Positions 17,871-26,428 of a stretch of 56,231 bases of DNA are shown piece by piece. Below the pieces are notes generated by a model. The model had not been told where the DNA came from, made no database searches, and worked only from the letters and a program-made list of their open reading frames with translations. The position numbers and the translations under genes are program-made. Position 1 is the first letter of the stretch. The number at the start of each line of letters is the position of its first letter. The stretch comes from an uncultured Bacteroides sp. (GTDB taxonomy: Bacteria > Bacteroidota > Bacteroidia > Bacteroidales > Bacteroidaceae): the NCBI RefSeq assembly GCF_910586915.1, contig NZ_CAJULN010000017.1, forward strand, positions 1-56,231. Direction: 5' to 3'.

Positions 17871-18000
17871 CGCTATATAACTGAATCGCAGGATATATAT
17901 ATCCAACTTCCAGCGTATATATGCCCAACTCCCAGCATCTATATATCTGACTTGTACAATCTATATGTCCTGTAACCTGCATGATATAGGATTGTGCTTG
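17871..18000. repeat. Tandem array of six degenerate 21-23-nt units with TATAT cores
   Basis: Units can be cut at 17871, 17892, 17914, 17936, 17959 and 17980. Each has a TATAT-type core near its start and most end in CAG, CTG or similar. Core spacing is about 21-24 nt. Units 5 and 6 also pair as an inverted repeat (ACAATCTATAT against ATATAGGATTGT, one bulge). Sequence is shared with the array at 53906-53993: ATCTATATGTCCTG (17959-17972 and 53951-53964), CCAGCATCTATAT and CTGACTTG. It lies between the DUF3078 terminator and the capsule promoter. Confidence 0.75.
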
Positions 18001-18040
18001 TAAATAACAACTTACTTTTAAAAAAGAAAGCCTCTATCTC

Positions 18041-18072
18041 TTGTTTCTTATTGAATTTTTTATCTATCTTTG
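18041..18072 (+). promoter_or_regulatory. Promoter of the capsule operon
   Basis: TTG at 18041 and TATCTTTG at 18065-18072 with 21 nt between them. No flanking inverted repeats of the kind that make Bacteroides capsule promoters phase-variable were seen. Confidence 0.6.
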
Positions 18073-18087
18073 CAGCAGGAATTATTT

Positions 18088-18106
18088 CATTGCTTAACTT
18101 GCAATG
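18088..18106 (+). promoter_or_regulatory. Hairpin covering the upxY start codon
   Basis: CATTGC at 18088-18093 and GCAATG at 18101-18106 are exact complements around a 7-nt loop. The last three bases are the upxY ATG, so the folded leader would hide the start codon. A second in-frame ATG at 18128 lies outside the hairpin. Confidence 0.4.
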
Positions 18107-18694
18107 AAAAAAGCATGGGGTAAAAATATGATCATTAGCAAAAATGACGATCAAAAAGTTCTGCCAACAGATGTGATTGGCAGAAGCGTAGCGCACTCTA
18201 AACGCTGGTTAGTCGCCATTGTGCGTGTATGTCATGAGAAAAAAACAAGTGAGCGCCTCACTAAAATGGGCATTGAAAATTTCCTTCCTGTTCAACAAGA
18301 AATTCATAAATGGAGCGACCGTCGCAAAGTTGTCGACCGGGTTATACTCCCGATGATGATTTTTGTCCACGTTGACCCATACGAACAAAAAGAAGTGTTA
18401 ACCTTATCTGCAATCAGCCGCTATATGGTACTGCGTGGGGAGAGTACTCCGGCTGTGATTCCCGACCAGCAGATGTCGCGTTTTAAATTTATGCTCGACT
18501 ATTCGGACGAAACGATTAGTATGAGTACGTCGCCGTTGGTGTCGGGGAAAAAAATACGTGTGATAAAAGGACCGTTGACAGGATTGGAAGGGGAATTGGT
18601 CGAAATAAATGGGAAATCAAAAGTTGCAGTCCGACTCAAAATGTTAGGATGTGCCTGTGTAGATATTCCGGCAGGATGTGTGGAGCCGGTTTAG
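18104..18694 (+). CDS. upxY: UpxY-family NusG-like capsule transcription antiterminator
   Basis: 196 residues. The NusG N-terminal (NGN) domain runs from about residue 33 (KRWLVAIVRVCHEKKTSERL, then MGIENFLPVQQEIHKWSDRR). A KOW motif lies near residues 145-180 (SGKKIRVIKGPLTGLEGELV). UpxY proteins bind RNA polymerase in the leader of their own polysaccharide operon and prevent early termination across the long transcript. It is the first gene of the operon, 34 bp before wza. The usual partner gene upxZ, which blocks other loci, is absent. The N-terminus is uncertain: ATG 18104 (within a hairpin) or ATG 18128. Confidence 0.9.
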   Translation: MKKAWGKNMIISKNDDQKVLPTDVIGRSVAHSKRWLVAIVRVCHEKKTSERLTKMGIENFLPVQQEIHKWSDRRKVVDRVILPMMIFVHVDPYEQKEVLTLSAISRYMVLRGESTPAVIPDQQMSRFKFMLDYSDETISMSTSPLVSGKKIRVIKGPLTGLEGELVEINGKSKVAVRLKMLGCACVDIPAGCVEPV

Positions 18695-18728
18695 CATTAT
18701 CGATTGAATTAACATTCAAAATTAATCA

Positions 18729-21140
18729 ATGAAAATACGAAAACTAATGGGAGCGCTCATCCTTTTGTCGGTGTTGCGCGCCACACCTGTGACTGCTCAA
18801 AACATGAGCGATTCCCAAGTGTTGGAATATGTCAAAGAGGGAATCAGACAAGGGAAAGAACAAAAACAGTTGGCTTCTGAATTAGCCCGTAAAGGTGTCA
18901 CTAAAGAGCAGGCTATGCGTGTGAAACAGCTTTATGAGCAACAGAACAACGTCAATGGCTCAAACTCTACGGGTACGGAGGTCAACGAATCGCGCCTTCG
19001 TGAAGAAATGAAGGAAGACACTTCCAATATGCTTGAAGACCAACCGAATATTCAAGACCTTGCGCGGGGCAACGAGGTTTTCGGAAGAAACATCTTCAAT
19101 ACACGTAACCTGACTTTTGAACCCAGTGTCAATATCGCTACTCCTTTAAATTACCGTCTCGGACCCGGTGATGAAGTGATTATCGATATTTGGGGCGCCA
19201 GTCAGAACACCATTCGCCAACGGATATCTCCCGATGGCACCATTAATATCCAAAAGGTAGGTCCCGTCAATTTGAACGGTATGACCATTGCCGAAGCCAA
19301 TGATTATCTTAAAAGAACATTAAACAAAATATACAATGGACTGGATAATGCGGACGATCCCACCTCCGACATTCGTTTGACTTTGGGTAGCATACGTACC
19401 ATTCAGATTAATGTGATGGGTGAAGTTGTCCAGCCCGGTACTTATTCGCTTTCTTCTTTTTCCACAGTCTTTCATGCGCTTTATCGTGCAGGTGGAGTCA
19501 GTGACATAGGCAGTTTGCGTAATGTACAACTGGTACGTAACGGTAAGAACATTGCCACGGTCGATGTTTATCAGTTTATTATGAAAGGCAACATTCAAGA
19601 TGATATCCGCCTTCAGGAAGGCGATGTCGTGATTGTTCCTGCTTATGATATCTTGGTCAAGATTGACGGAAAAGTAAAACGCCCGATGCGCTTTGAGATG
19701 AAGAAAGACGAAAAACTCTCCACTCTTATCACTTATGCCGGAGGTTTTGATGCCGATGCCTATACCCGTTCTTTGCGCATCGTGCGTCAGAACGGTCAGG
19801 AGTATGAAGTAAATACGGTAAAGGATTTTGATTATAGTGTCTATGAAATGCGAAACGGCGATGTCGTGACCGCCGAGGCCATCCTTAACCGTTTCACCAA
19901 TAAACTTGAAGTCCGTGGTGCCGTTTACCGTCCCGGTATCTACCAGTTGACCGGAAAACTGAATACCGTCCGTGAACTGGTGAACGAAGCCCAGGGACTC
20001 ACTGGTGACGCCTTTCTGAATCGTGCCGTTCTTTATCGTCAGCGTGAAGACCTTACCACTACAGTTGTTCCTGTAGACATCAAATCCATCATGGATGGTA
20101 CCTCGCCAAACGTTATTCTGATGAAAAACGACATCCTTTATATTCCCAGCATTCATGACCTGGAAGATAGAGGTAATGTCATCATTCACGGCGAAGTGGC
20201 CAAACCGGATTCCTATCCTTATGCGGATAACATGACTCTTGAAGATTTGATTATTCAGGCGGGCGGATTGCGCGAAGCTGCTTCTGTTGTTCGTGTGGAT
20301 GTATCCCGCAGAATCCGGAATCCTCGTAGTACAATGGATAATGATACCATCGGCCAAACATATACTTTCTCTTTGAAAGAGGGCTTTGTTGTTGACGGTA
20401 CACCGGGTTTCATTTTGCAACCTTATGATGAAGTCTATGTGCGTCGCAGTCCGGGCTATCAACCGCAACAGAACGTATCTGTCGAAGGTGAAATTCTTTT
20501 TGAAGGCTCTTACGCGATGACCAACCGTGCGGAGCGCCTTTCGGATTTGATTCGTAAAGCCGGTGGTTTCACTAAAAACGCCTACCTGCGTGGTGCCAAA
20601 CTGACCCGTGTAGCCACTGAAGGCGAGAAGGAACGTATGGAAGATGTAGTCCGTTTGATGAGCCGCCAGTTGGGCGAGGCAATGATGGATTCTTTGGATA
20701 TTCGTGTGGAAAACCATTTTACAGTCGGTATCGACTTGGAGAAAGCCTTGCAGCATCCGGGCAGTACGGCAGATATTATCTTGCGCGAGGGTGATGTAGT
20801 CTTTATTCCCAAGAGTACCAATACGATTAAAATCAACGGTGCGGTTATGGTACCGAATACTGTTACTTACGTAGCAGGCAAGAACATCGATTACTATTTG
20901 AACCAGGCGGGTGGTTGTTCTGATAATGCCAGAAAGAGCAAGAAATTCATCGTTTATATGAATGGACAGGTCACGAAGGTAAAAGGCAGTGGCAAGAAAC
21001 AAATTGAACCCGGTTGTGAAATTATCGTTCCCAATAAATCGAAGAGACGTACTAACATGGGTGATATCTTGGGATATGCCACCTCCTTCAGTTCATTGGG
21101 TATGATGATTGCCTCTATTGCTAATTTAATCAAGAAATAA
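18729..21140 (+). CDS. Wza-like polysaccharide export protein with multiple SLBB domains
   Basis: 803 residues with a signal peptide (KLMGALILLSVLRATPVTAQ) but no lipobox cysteine, unlike E. coli Wza. A charged, Q-rich helical stretch (residues 25-100) precedes the polysaccharide-export domain (LNYRLGPGDEVIIDIWGASQ near 138). About six SLBB repeats follow, seen as recurring GxVxxPGxY and LxxLIxxAGG patterns. This long Bacteroidetes form should make the periplasmic and outer-membrane channel for the polymer. It sits between upxY and wzz, 14 bp before the latter. Confidence 0.93.
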   Translation: MKIRKLMGALILLSVLRATPVTAQNMSDSQVLEYVKEGIRQGKEQKQLASELARKGVTKEQAMRVKQLYEQQNNVNGSNSTGTEVNESRLREEMKEDTSNMLEDQPNIQDLARGNEVFGRNIFNTRNLTFEPSVNIATPLNYRLGPGDEVIIDIWGASQNTIRQRISPDGTINIQKVGPVNLNGMTIAEANDYLKRTLNKIYNGLDNADDPTSDIRLTLGSIRTIQINVMGEVVQPGTYSLSSFSTVFHALYRAGGVSDIGSLRNVQLVRNGKNIATVDVYQFIMKGNIQDDIRLQEGDVVIVPAYDILVKIDGKVKRPMRFEMKKDEKLSTLITYAGGFDADAYTRSLRIVRQNGQEYEVNTVKDFDYSVYEMRNGDVVTAEAILNRFTNKLEVRGAVYRPGIYQLTGKLNTVRELVNEAQGLTGDAFLNRAVLYRQREDLTTTVVPVDIKSIMDGTSPNVILMKNDILYIPSIHDLEDRGNVIIHGEVAKPDSYPYADNMTLEDLIIQAGGLREAASVVRVDVSRRIRNPRSTMDNDTIGQTYTFSLKEGFVVDGTPGFILQPYDEVYVRRSPGYQPQQNVSVEGEILFEGSYAMTNRAERLSDLIRKAGGFTKNAYLRGAKLTRVATEGEKERMEDVVRLMSRQLGEAMMDSLDIRVENHFTVGIDLEKALQHPGSTADIILREGDVVFIPKSTNTIKINGAVMVPNTVTYVAGKNIDYYLNQAGGCSDNARKSKKFIVYMNGQVTKVKGSGKKQIEPGCEIIVPNKSKRRTNMGDILGYATSFSSLGMMIASIANLIKK

Positions 21141-21154
21141 CGAATATCTTTATT

Positions 21155-22288
21155 ATGGCTACTTTGATGGAACAAACATCTGACAAAGAGATAAAACAAC
21201 GACAGGATATGTATGCGGATGAAGATGTGGAAATCGATTTGATGGAGCTTCTTCGCAAGGTTATCGCTATTCGTAAGAAAATTTACAAAGCTGCCGGTAT
21301 CGGTTTGTTGATTGGTGTTGTCGTTGCGATAAGTATTCCTAAACAGTACACGGTCGAAGTCACCCTTTCTCCTGAAATGGGTAATAAAGAAGGTGGTTTA
21401 TCCGGTTTGGCTGCATCCTTTTTAGGAAGTGGAGTTGCTATGGGAGATGTTACTGATGCTTTAAATGCTTCTTTGTCTGCTGATATTGTATCTTCTACTC
21501 CTTTTTTGCTGGAACTTTCCGATATGAAAGTTCCAGTATTGGAGGGTGAGGAGATATCCTTAAGTTCTTATTTGGATGAAGAATCTTCTCCGTGGTGGGA
21601 GTATGTTGTCGGACTTCCCGGTATGGTAATTGATGGTGTGAAATCTTTGTTTATTGAAGAAAAGGAGGATTCCGTCTTGTTAGCTAAAGCAAGTCGGGGC
21701 ACAATCGAATTATCTAAAAAGAAGTTTCAGAAGCTCGAATCATTAAAGAAAAAGATTACCGCTTCTGTAGATAAGAAAACCTCTATGACTACCGTTTCTG
21801 TAACTTTACAGCATCCGAAGGTTGCTGCTGTTGTGGCCGATTCTGTAGTTAAGAAGTTGCAGGAATACATCATCGATTATCGTACTTTCAAGGCCAAAGA
21901 GGATTGTCTTTATCTTGAGAAACTGTTTAAAGAACGTCAGCAGGAATATTACGCAGCGCAGAAGAAATATGCTGCTTATATAGACTCTCATGATAATCTA
22001 ATTTTGCAGAGTGTCCGCACCGAGCAGGAACGTTTGCAGAACGACATGAGCCTTGCATACCAGGTGTATAGTCAGGTTGCCAGTCAACTTCAGGTTGCCC
22101 GTGCCAAAGTGCAGGAAGAGAAACCTGTGTTTGCCGTTGTAGAACCTGCTGTTGTTCCGCTGAAACCTTCGGGAATCAGCAAAAAAATATATGTTTTAGT
22201 TTTTGTTTTCCTATCTGTTTGTATTGTTGTCTCTTGGAAGTTATTCGGCGAAGATATGCTGAAGAAACTGAAAGAAGTATGTGCCTAA
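21155..22288 (+). CDS. wzz: Wzz-type chain-length determinant protein
   Basis: 377 residues with a membrane helix near residues 43-63 (AAGIGLLIGVVVAISIP), a large periplasmic domain with coiled-coil heptads (residues about 180-315), and a second helix near the C-terminus (IYVLVFVFLSVCIVVSWKLF) after a proline-containing segment (VVEPAVVPLKPSGISK). This is the Wzz/PCP layout. It controls polymer length together with Wzy and may contact the export channel. No C-terminal tyrosine-kinase domain is present. It lies between wza and wcaJ in the operon. Confidence 0.92.
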   Translation: MATLMEQTSDKEIKQRQDMYADEDVEIDLMELLRKVIAIRKKIYKAAGIGLLIGVVVAISIPKQYTVEVTLSPEMGNKEGGLSGLAASFLGSGVAMGDVTDALNASLSADIVSSTPFLLELSDMKVPVLEGEEISLSSYLDEESSPWWEYVVGLPGMVIDGVKSLFIEEKEDSVLLAKASRGTIELSKKKFQKLESLKKKITASVDKKTSMTTVSVTLQHPKVAAVVADSVVKKLQEYIIDYRTFKAKEDCLYLEKLFKERQQEYYAAQKKYAAYIDSHDNLILQSVRTEQERLQNDMSLAYQVYSQVASQLQVARAKVQEEKPVFAVVEPAVVPLKPSGISKKIYVLVFVFLSVCIVVSWKLFGEDMLKKLKEVCA

Positions 22289-22307
22289 AATCAAAATCTA
22301 ATATGAT

Positions 22308-23720
22308 ATGGTATCAACAACCAGCCAAATCAATAAATTTATAGAATTTATTGCCGTTTTAGGAGATTTGATCATTCTGAATTTGTGTTTGTTCTTTCTC
22401 CTGTTCCTTTGGGAAGAAACTTTTCATTCGTTGCCTTTTTCCTGTAGAGTCTCGTGGATGATAACAGCGTTAAGCCTGTGTTATTTAGCCTGTTCCGGAT
22501 CACGTGGAAGAGTATGGGACAGTCGGGGAATTCGTCCTGACCAACTCGTGTTGCGTGTGTTGCAGAATATGATGGCTTTTTCTATCTTTTGGGCGTGTGT
22601 CATGACCTTTAGTGGAATCACCATCTATTCTCTCCTTTTCTTTGTTGCCTATTTCTTTTTACTCTTTTTGGTATTAAGCATTTATCGCGTTATTATCCGC
22701 GAGGTGCTGATAGCCTATTGTGCTAAGGGTAAACACAAACGTTATGCCGTATTTATAGGTGGTGGCAATAATATGCAGGTTTTGCATGAAGAGATGGAGA
22801 ATTCTTTGGCTTCTTCATTGTACGAAGTTGTGGGCTATTTTGATATAAAACCAGATGAAAATCTTTCGTCGAAATGCACCTATTTAGGCGACCCTGAAGG
22901 TTTTTCGGAATTTATGTCCGCCCATCCGAGGGTTAAGCATATTTTCTGCTCTTTGTCAATGGAAGAGGGACGCTACAATTTTTCCATTATGAATTATTGC
23001 GAGAACCACTTGCTCTATTTTCATGGTGTACCGAATGTTTGCAAAGGTTTTCCTCGTCGCATTTGGCACAGTATGGTTGGCAATATGCCGATTCTGAATT
23101 TGCGTTACGAACCATTGAGTAAGTTGGAGAACCGTATTTTGAAACGTATCTTTGACATTGTAGTCTCCGGTATTTTTTTAGTTACCGTTTTCCCCTTCGT
23201 CTATCTCATTGTCGGAACTATCATAAAGCTGACCTCTCCCGGTCCTATATTCTTTAAACAAATGCGTACGGGGCTGAACGGTGTGGATTTCATGTGTTAC
23301 AAATTCCGTTCGATGAAGGTGAACGATGAAGCCGACAGCAAACAGGCTACGGTTGACGACCCTCGTAAAACGAAATTCGGTAACTTCCTCCGCCGTTCCA
23401 ATATTGACGAACTTCCCCAGTTTATCAATGTCTTTAAGGGTGAAATGTCGATAGTTGGCCCACGTCCTCATATGTTGGCTCATACGGAGACTTATGCTCA
23501 TTTAATTGATAAATATATGGTGCGGCATTTCATTCAGCCAGGGGTAACTGGTTGGGCACAGACGCATGGGTTTCGCGGTGAAACGAAAGAACTTTCACAG
23601 ATGGAGGAACGCGTAAAGGCTGATATTTGGTATATGGAGCATTGGACAATGCTGCTTGACATATATATCATTTATAAGACTGTGGCGAATGTGATTGTGG
23701 GGGAGAAGAATGCGTATTAA
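22308..23720 (+). CDS. Undecaprenyl-phosphate sugar-1-phosphate transferase, WcaJ-like
   Basis: 470 residues. Four N-terminal membrane helices are followed by a Rossmann-like middle region (AVFIGGGNNMQVLHEE near 148). A further helix near residue 290 leads into the catalytic bacterial-sugar-transferase domain: KRIFDIVVSG, SPGPIFFKQMRTGLNG, YKFRSMKV, LRRSNIDELPQFINV, MSIVGPRPH. It starts the repeat unit by moving a hexose-1-phosphate to undecaprenyl phosphate at the inner membrane. The first sugar (glucose or galactose) cannot be told. It is the last gene before base composition turns A+T-rich. Confidence 0.95.
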   Translation: MVSTTSQINKFIEFIAVLGDLIILNLCLFFLLFLWEETFHSLPFSCRVSWMITALSLCYLACSGSRGRVWDSRGIRPDQLVLRVLQNMMAFSIFWACVMTFSGITIYSLLFFVAYFFLLFLVLSIYRVIIREVLIAYCAKGKHKRYAVFIGGGNNMQVLHEEMENSLASSLYEVVGYFDIKPDENLSSKCTYLGDPEGFSEFMSAHPRVKHIFCSLSMEEGRYNFSIMNYCENHLLYFHGVPNVCKGFPRRIWHSMVGNMPILNLRYEPLSKLENRILKRIFDIVVSGIFLVTVFPFVYLIVGTIIKLTSPGPIFFKQMRTGLNGVDFMCYKFRSMKVNDEADSKQATVDDPRKTKFGNFLRRSNIDELPQFINVFKGEMSIVGPRPHMLAHTETYAHLIDKYMVRHFIQPGVTGWAQTHGFRGETKELSQMEERVKADIWYMEHWTMLLDIYIIYKTVANVIVGEKNAY

Positions 23721-23769
23721 GTTGGATTATTGATTGTATTTGGCGGAAGACATTTAGAGGAATTAATGT

Positions 23770-25305
23770 ATGGAAAATCATAATAATAAACGGTTAGTTA
23801 AAAATACGCTATTATTATATGTACGCACAATTATAGTTATGTGTGTTGGTTTATATACATCAAGAGTAATTTTAGATGTATTAGGAATAGAAGATTATGG
23901 TATTTATAATGTGGTTGGAGGGTTTGTTGTGATGTTTTCTGTTTTTTCTGCATCACTATCAAATTCCATTACGCGTTATATCACATTTGAATTAGGATGC
24001 CATAATATGGAAAGGTTACGTGCTGTCTTTTCCATGAGCCTTAATATACAAATAATAATTTCTCTTATAATAGTCTTATTGGTAGAATTAGTAGGTGTAT
24101 GGTTTTTAAATTATCAATTGAACATTCCATCGGATAGACTATACGCTGCAAATTGGGTGATGCAGTTTTCGTTATTTACATTTGTTGTTAATCTAATAAG
24201 TTTGCCATATAATGCTTTAATTGTAGCCTATGAAAAGATGGATGTGTTTGCATATATATCTTTATTAGAAGCGTCATTGAAATTAAGTGTTGTTTATTTA
24301 TTGTTTATATCACCTATTGATAAATTGATTTTTTATGCATTTCTTCTTGCCTTAGCTTCATTATTGATACGTCTGATCTATGGTTGGTATTGCACACATA
24401 AATTCACAGAGTGTAGATATGTGTTTGTGTTGAACAAATCATTGTTGAAGAATATGTTAGGTTTTGCTGGGTGGAATTTCTTAGGGACAGGTGCTTATCT
24501 GTTTAATACGAATGGGGTGGATATTCTATCTAATCTTTTTTTTGGAATAACTATTAATACAGCTCGTGGAATCGCTAATCAGGCAGGAAATGCAGTTCGG
24601 CAATTTGTTAATAATTTTACTACGGCACTTAATCCCCAGATTATTAAAACTTATGCAGATAATAATCTTGATATTTGTTTTTCTACGGTACGCCAAGGAG
24701 CTAAATACTCATATTGTTTAATGCTTTTTTTTTTCATACCATTTGTATTAGAGGCAAATTATATACTTCATTTATGGTTGAAAGAATTTCCGGAGCAAAC
24801 AGTTGTATTTTGGCAACTGACAATGTTAGGAATATTAGTAGATCTTCCGGGAGCTCCTTTAACAACTCTTGCCCAAGCCGTGGGTCATATTCGGAGATAC
24901 TATATATATATGAGTTTAATAGGATCGCTTGTATTTCCTATTTCGTATTTTTTATTTTATTTAGGATGGCCTGCATATTCGGCTTATGTAACATATATCG
25001 TAATTTACACTTGTCTTGTTTATGTACGTCTTATTCTTATGAATAAGCAAATTGGTTTTCCTATTAATACTTTCTTGAAGCAGGTAATAGGGCGCATCAT
25101 ACCTGTTACAGTATTGTCATTTATATTGCCGATAATACTAATTAATATTATGGATGAAGGATTTTTACGGTTGATATCAGTTGGGGGAGGGAGTACTTTA
25201 TCACTGTTAGTATCTATGTTTTTTATAGGTATACAGAAGTCTGAACGTGTGCAGGTGGTAAATTTTGTGAGGAATAAGTTCTATCATATTTATAGTAAGG
25301 AATAA
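23770..25305 (+). CDS. wzx: Wzx-type oligosaccharide flippase (MATE/MVF fold)
   Basis: 511 residues with about 14 hydrophobic segments. The opening KNTLLLYVRTIIVMCVGLYTSRV is typical of the polysaccharide-biosynthesis exporter family. It flips the lipid-linked repeat unit across the inner membrane. Codon use is strongly A/T-ending compared with the genes before it, marking the start of the serotype-specific part. A gap of 49 bp follows wcaJ. The pyruvyl-transferase gene starts 3 bp after the stop. Confidence 0.92.
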   Translation: MENHNNKRLVKNTLLLYVRTIIVMCVGLYTSRVILDVLGIEDYGIYNVVGGFVVMFSVFSASLSNSITRYITFELGCHNMERLRAVFSMSLNIQIIISLIIVLLVELVGVWFLNYQLNIPSDRLYAANWVMQFSLFTFVVNLISLPYNALIVAYEKMDVFAYISLLEASLKLSVVYLLFISPIDKLIFYAFLLALASLLIRLIYGWYCTHKFTECRYVFVLNKSLLKNMLGFAGWNFLGTGAYLFNTNGVDILSNLFFGITINTARGIANQAGNAVRQFVNNFTTALNPQIIKTYADNNLDICFSTVRQGAKYSYCLMLFFFIPFVLEANYILHLWLKEFPEQTVVFWQLTMLGILVDLPGAPLTTLAQAVGHIRRYYIYMSLIGSLVFPISYFLFYLGWPAYSAYVTYIVIYTCLVYVRLILMNKQIGFPINTFLKQVIGRIIPVTVLSFILPIILINIMDEGFLRLISVGGGSTLSLLVSMFFIGIQKSERVQVVNFVRNKFYHIYSKE

Positions 25306-25308
25306 TAG

Positions 25309-26418
25309 ATGAAAGTTTGTATCGTTACTTGGCTTGGTACTGGCAATTTTGGTACAAGTTTACAATCTTACGCATTACATTCGAAACTTAGTGAAATGGG
25401 GTATAATGTATCAATACTTCATAGTTTTACACCTAGTGATCTTACTTTTCGAGGAAGAATTTATAAATGGTTGAAACTTAGTCGAATTTTATGTTCACAG
25501 TTAATCAAAGGAGAATATTTTTCAAAGAAGCAGAGAAAAATACGTCAGTTTAATAAAAAGAATTATTGTCATCAGATAATTAATACTAATAGACAGTATA
25601 GATGTTTGCTTCAAGAAACGCAGACATTTATTACTGGTAGTGATCAGATTTGGAATTGTTACCATAGTTTTGCTCCTTTCTATTTTTTAGATTTTGCAGG
25701 AGATGTCAAAAGAGTTGCTTATGCTTCGAGTATGGGTACGGGGGATTTTCCTGAAGCGTATAAATCAATTGTGAAGGAGTTGCTTGCAAAATTTAGTTAT
25801 ATTGGTGTGCGTGAAACTACTGCTGTTCCCATTATTAGTGAATTGTTGGGTAGAACTGATATTGTTCAAGTGGTTGACCCTACTTTTTTACTTTCACCTG
25901 CTCAATGGTTAGATTTTGCAATGACGGCTGATATTGAGATTGAAATACCATCTCGTTTCATTTTGTGCTATTTTGTGGGGAATAATCCTTCGTATCAGCA
26001 GCAAGTGGAGGATATAAAACAGCACTTAGGTATAGAAAAAGTGATTCTTATTCCGTCTTTGGAAAATAAATATATGCAATTACCTTATGCACAAATATAT
26101 AATGCTGCTGGGCCTAAGGAATTTGTTCGTTTGCTGTCTTGTGCTTCTTTCATTTGTACTGATTCTTTTCATGCGATAGCATTTTCTATCAATTTGCAGA
26201 AAGATTTTATTGCTTTGAAACGTTTTCAAGATACAGACGAGAAATCTCAAAATTCGCGTATTTATGATGTTCTTGAACATTATGGATTGAATCATCGTAT
26301 ATATGAGAATAAAGAATTGAAACTTTATCAACCTATTTCTTATGAGTTGATAAACTTAAAAGTGATTCATGACCGAGAAGAATGTGTTAGTTTTTTAAAA
26401 AGTGCTATCGAAAATTAA
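25309..26418 (+). CDS. Polysaccharide pyruvyl transferase
   Basis: 369 residues with an N-terminal GNFGTSLQSYALHSKLSEMG and the strongly conserved FITGSDQIWN followed by FYFLDF. SFICTDSFHAIAFS lies toward the C-terminus. Together these mark the PS_pyruv_trans family. These cytoplasmic enzymes add a ketal-linked pyruvate from PEP to a sugar of the repeat unit, giving negative charge. Four-gene coupling with the next genes is tight (stop overlaps the possible GTG start of the SDR). Which sugar is modified is unknown. Confidence 0.9.
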   Translation: MKVCIVTWLGTGNFGTSLQSYALHSKLSEMGYNVSILHSFTPSDLTFRGRIYKWLKLSRILCSQLIKGEYFSKKQRKIRQFNKKNYCHQIINTNRQYRCLLQETQTFITGSDQIWNCYHSFAPFYFLDFAGDVKRVAYASSMGTGDFPEAYKSIVKELLAKFSYIGVRETTAVPIISELLGRTDIVQVVDPTFLLSPAQWLDFAMTADIEIEIPSRFILCYFVGNNPSYQQQVEDIKQHLGIEKVILIPSLENKYMQLPYAQIYNAAGPKEFVRLLSCASFICTDSFHAIAFSINLQKDFIALKRFQDTDEKSQNSRIYDVLEHYGLNHRIYENKELKLYQPISYELINLKVIHDREECVSFLKSAIEN

Positions 26419-26428
26419 TTGTAATTTT

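Noticed and set aside
17871..18000. CRISPR array
   Set aside because: Units of 21-23 nt are contiguous and degenerate, without spacers of constant length between exact repeats, and no cas genes are present.
17759..18103. Invertible capsule promoter
   Set aside because: I looked for inverted repeats flanking the -33/-7 region and found only the tandem 22-nt units and the start-codon hairpin.
19320..21002. 560-residue minus-strand frame opposite the wza-like gene
   Set aside because: Long antisense frames are expected opposite this codon use. It has no start context or motif, while the plus-strand SLBB protein is unmistakable.
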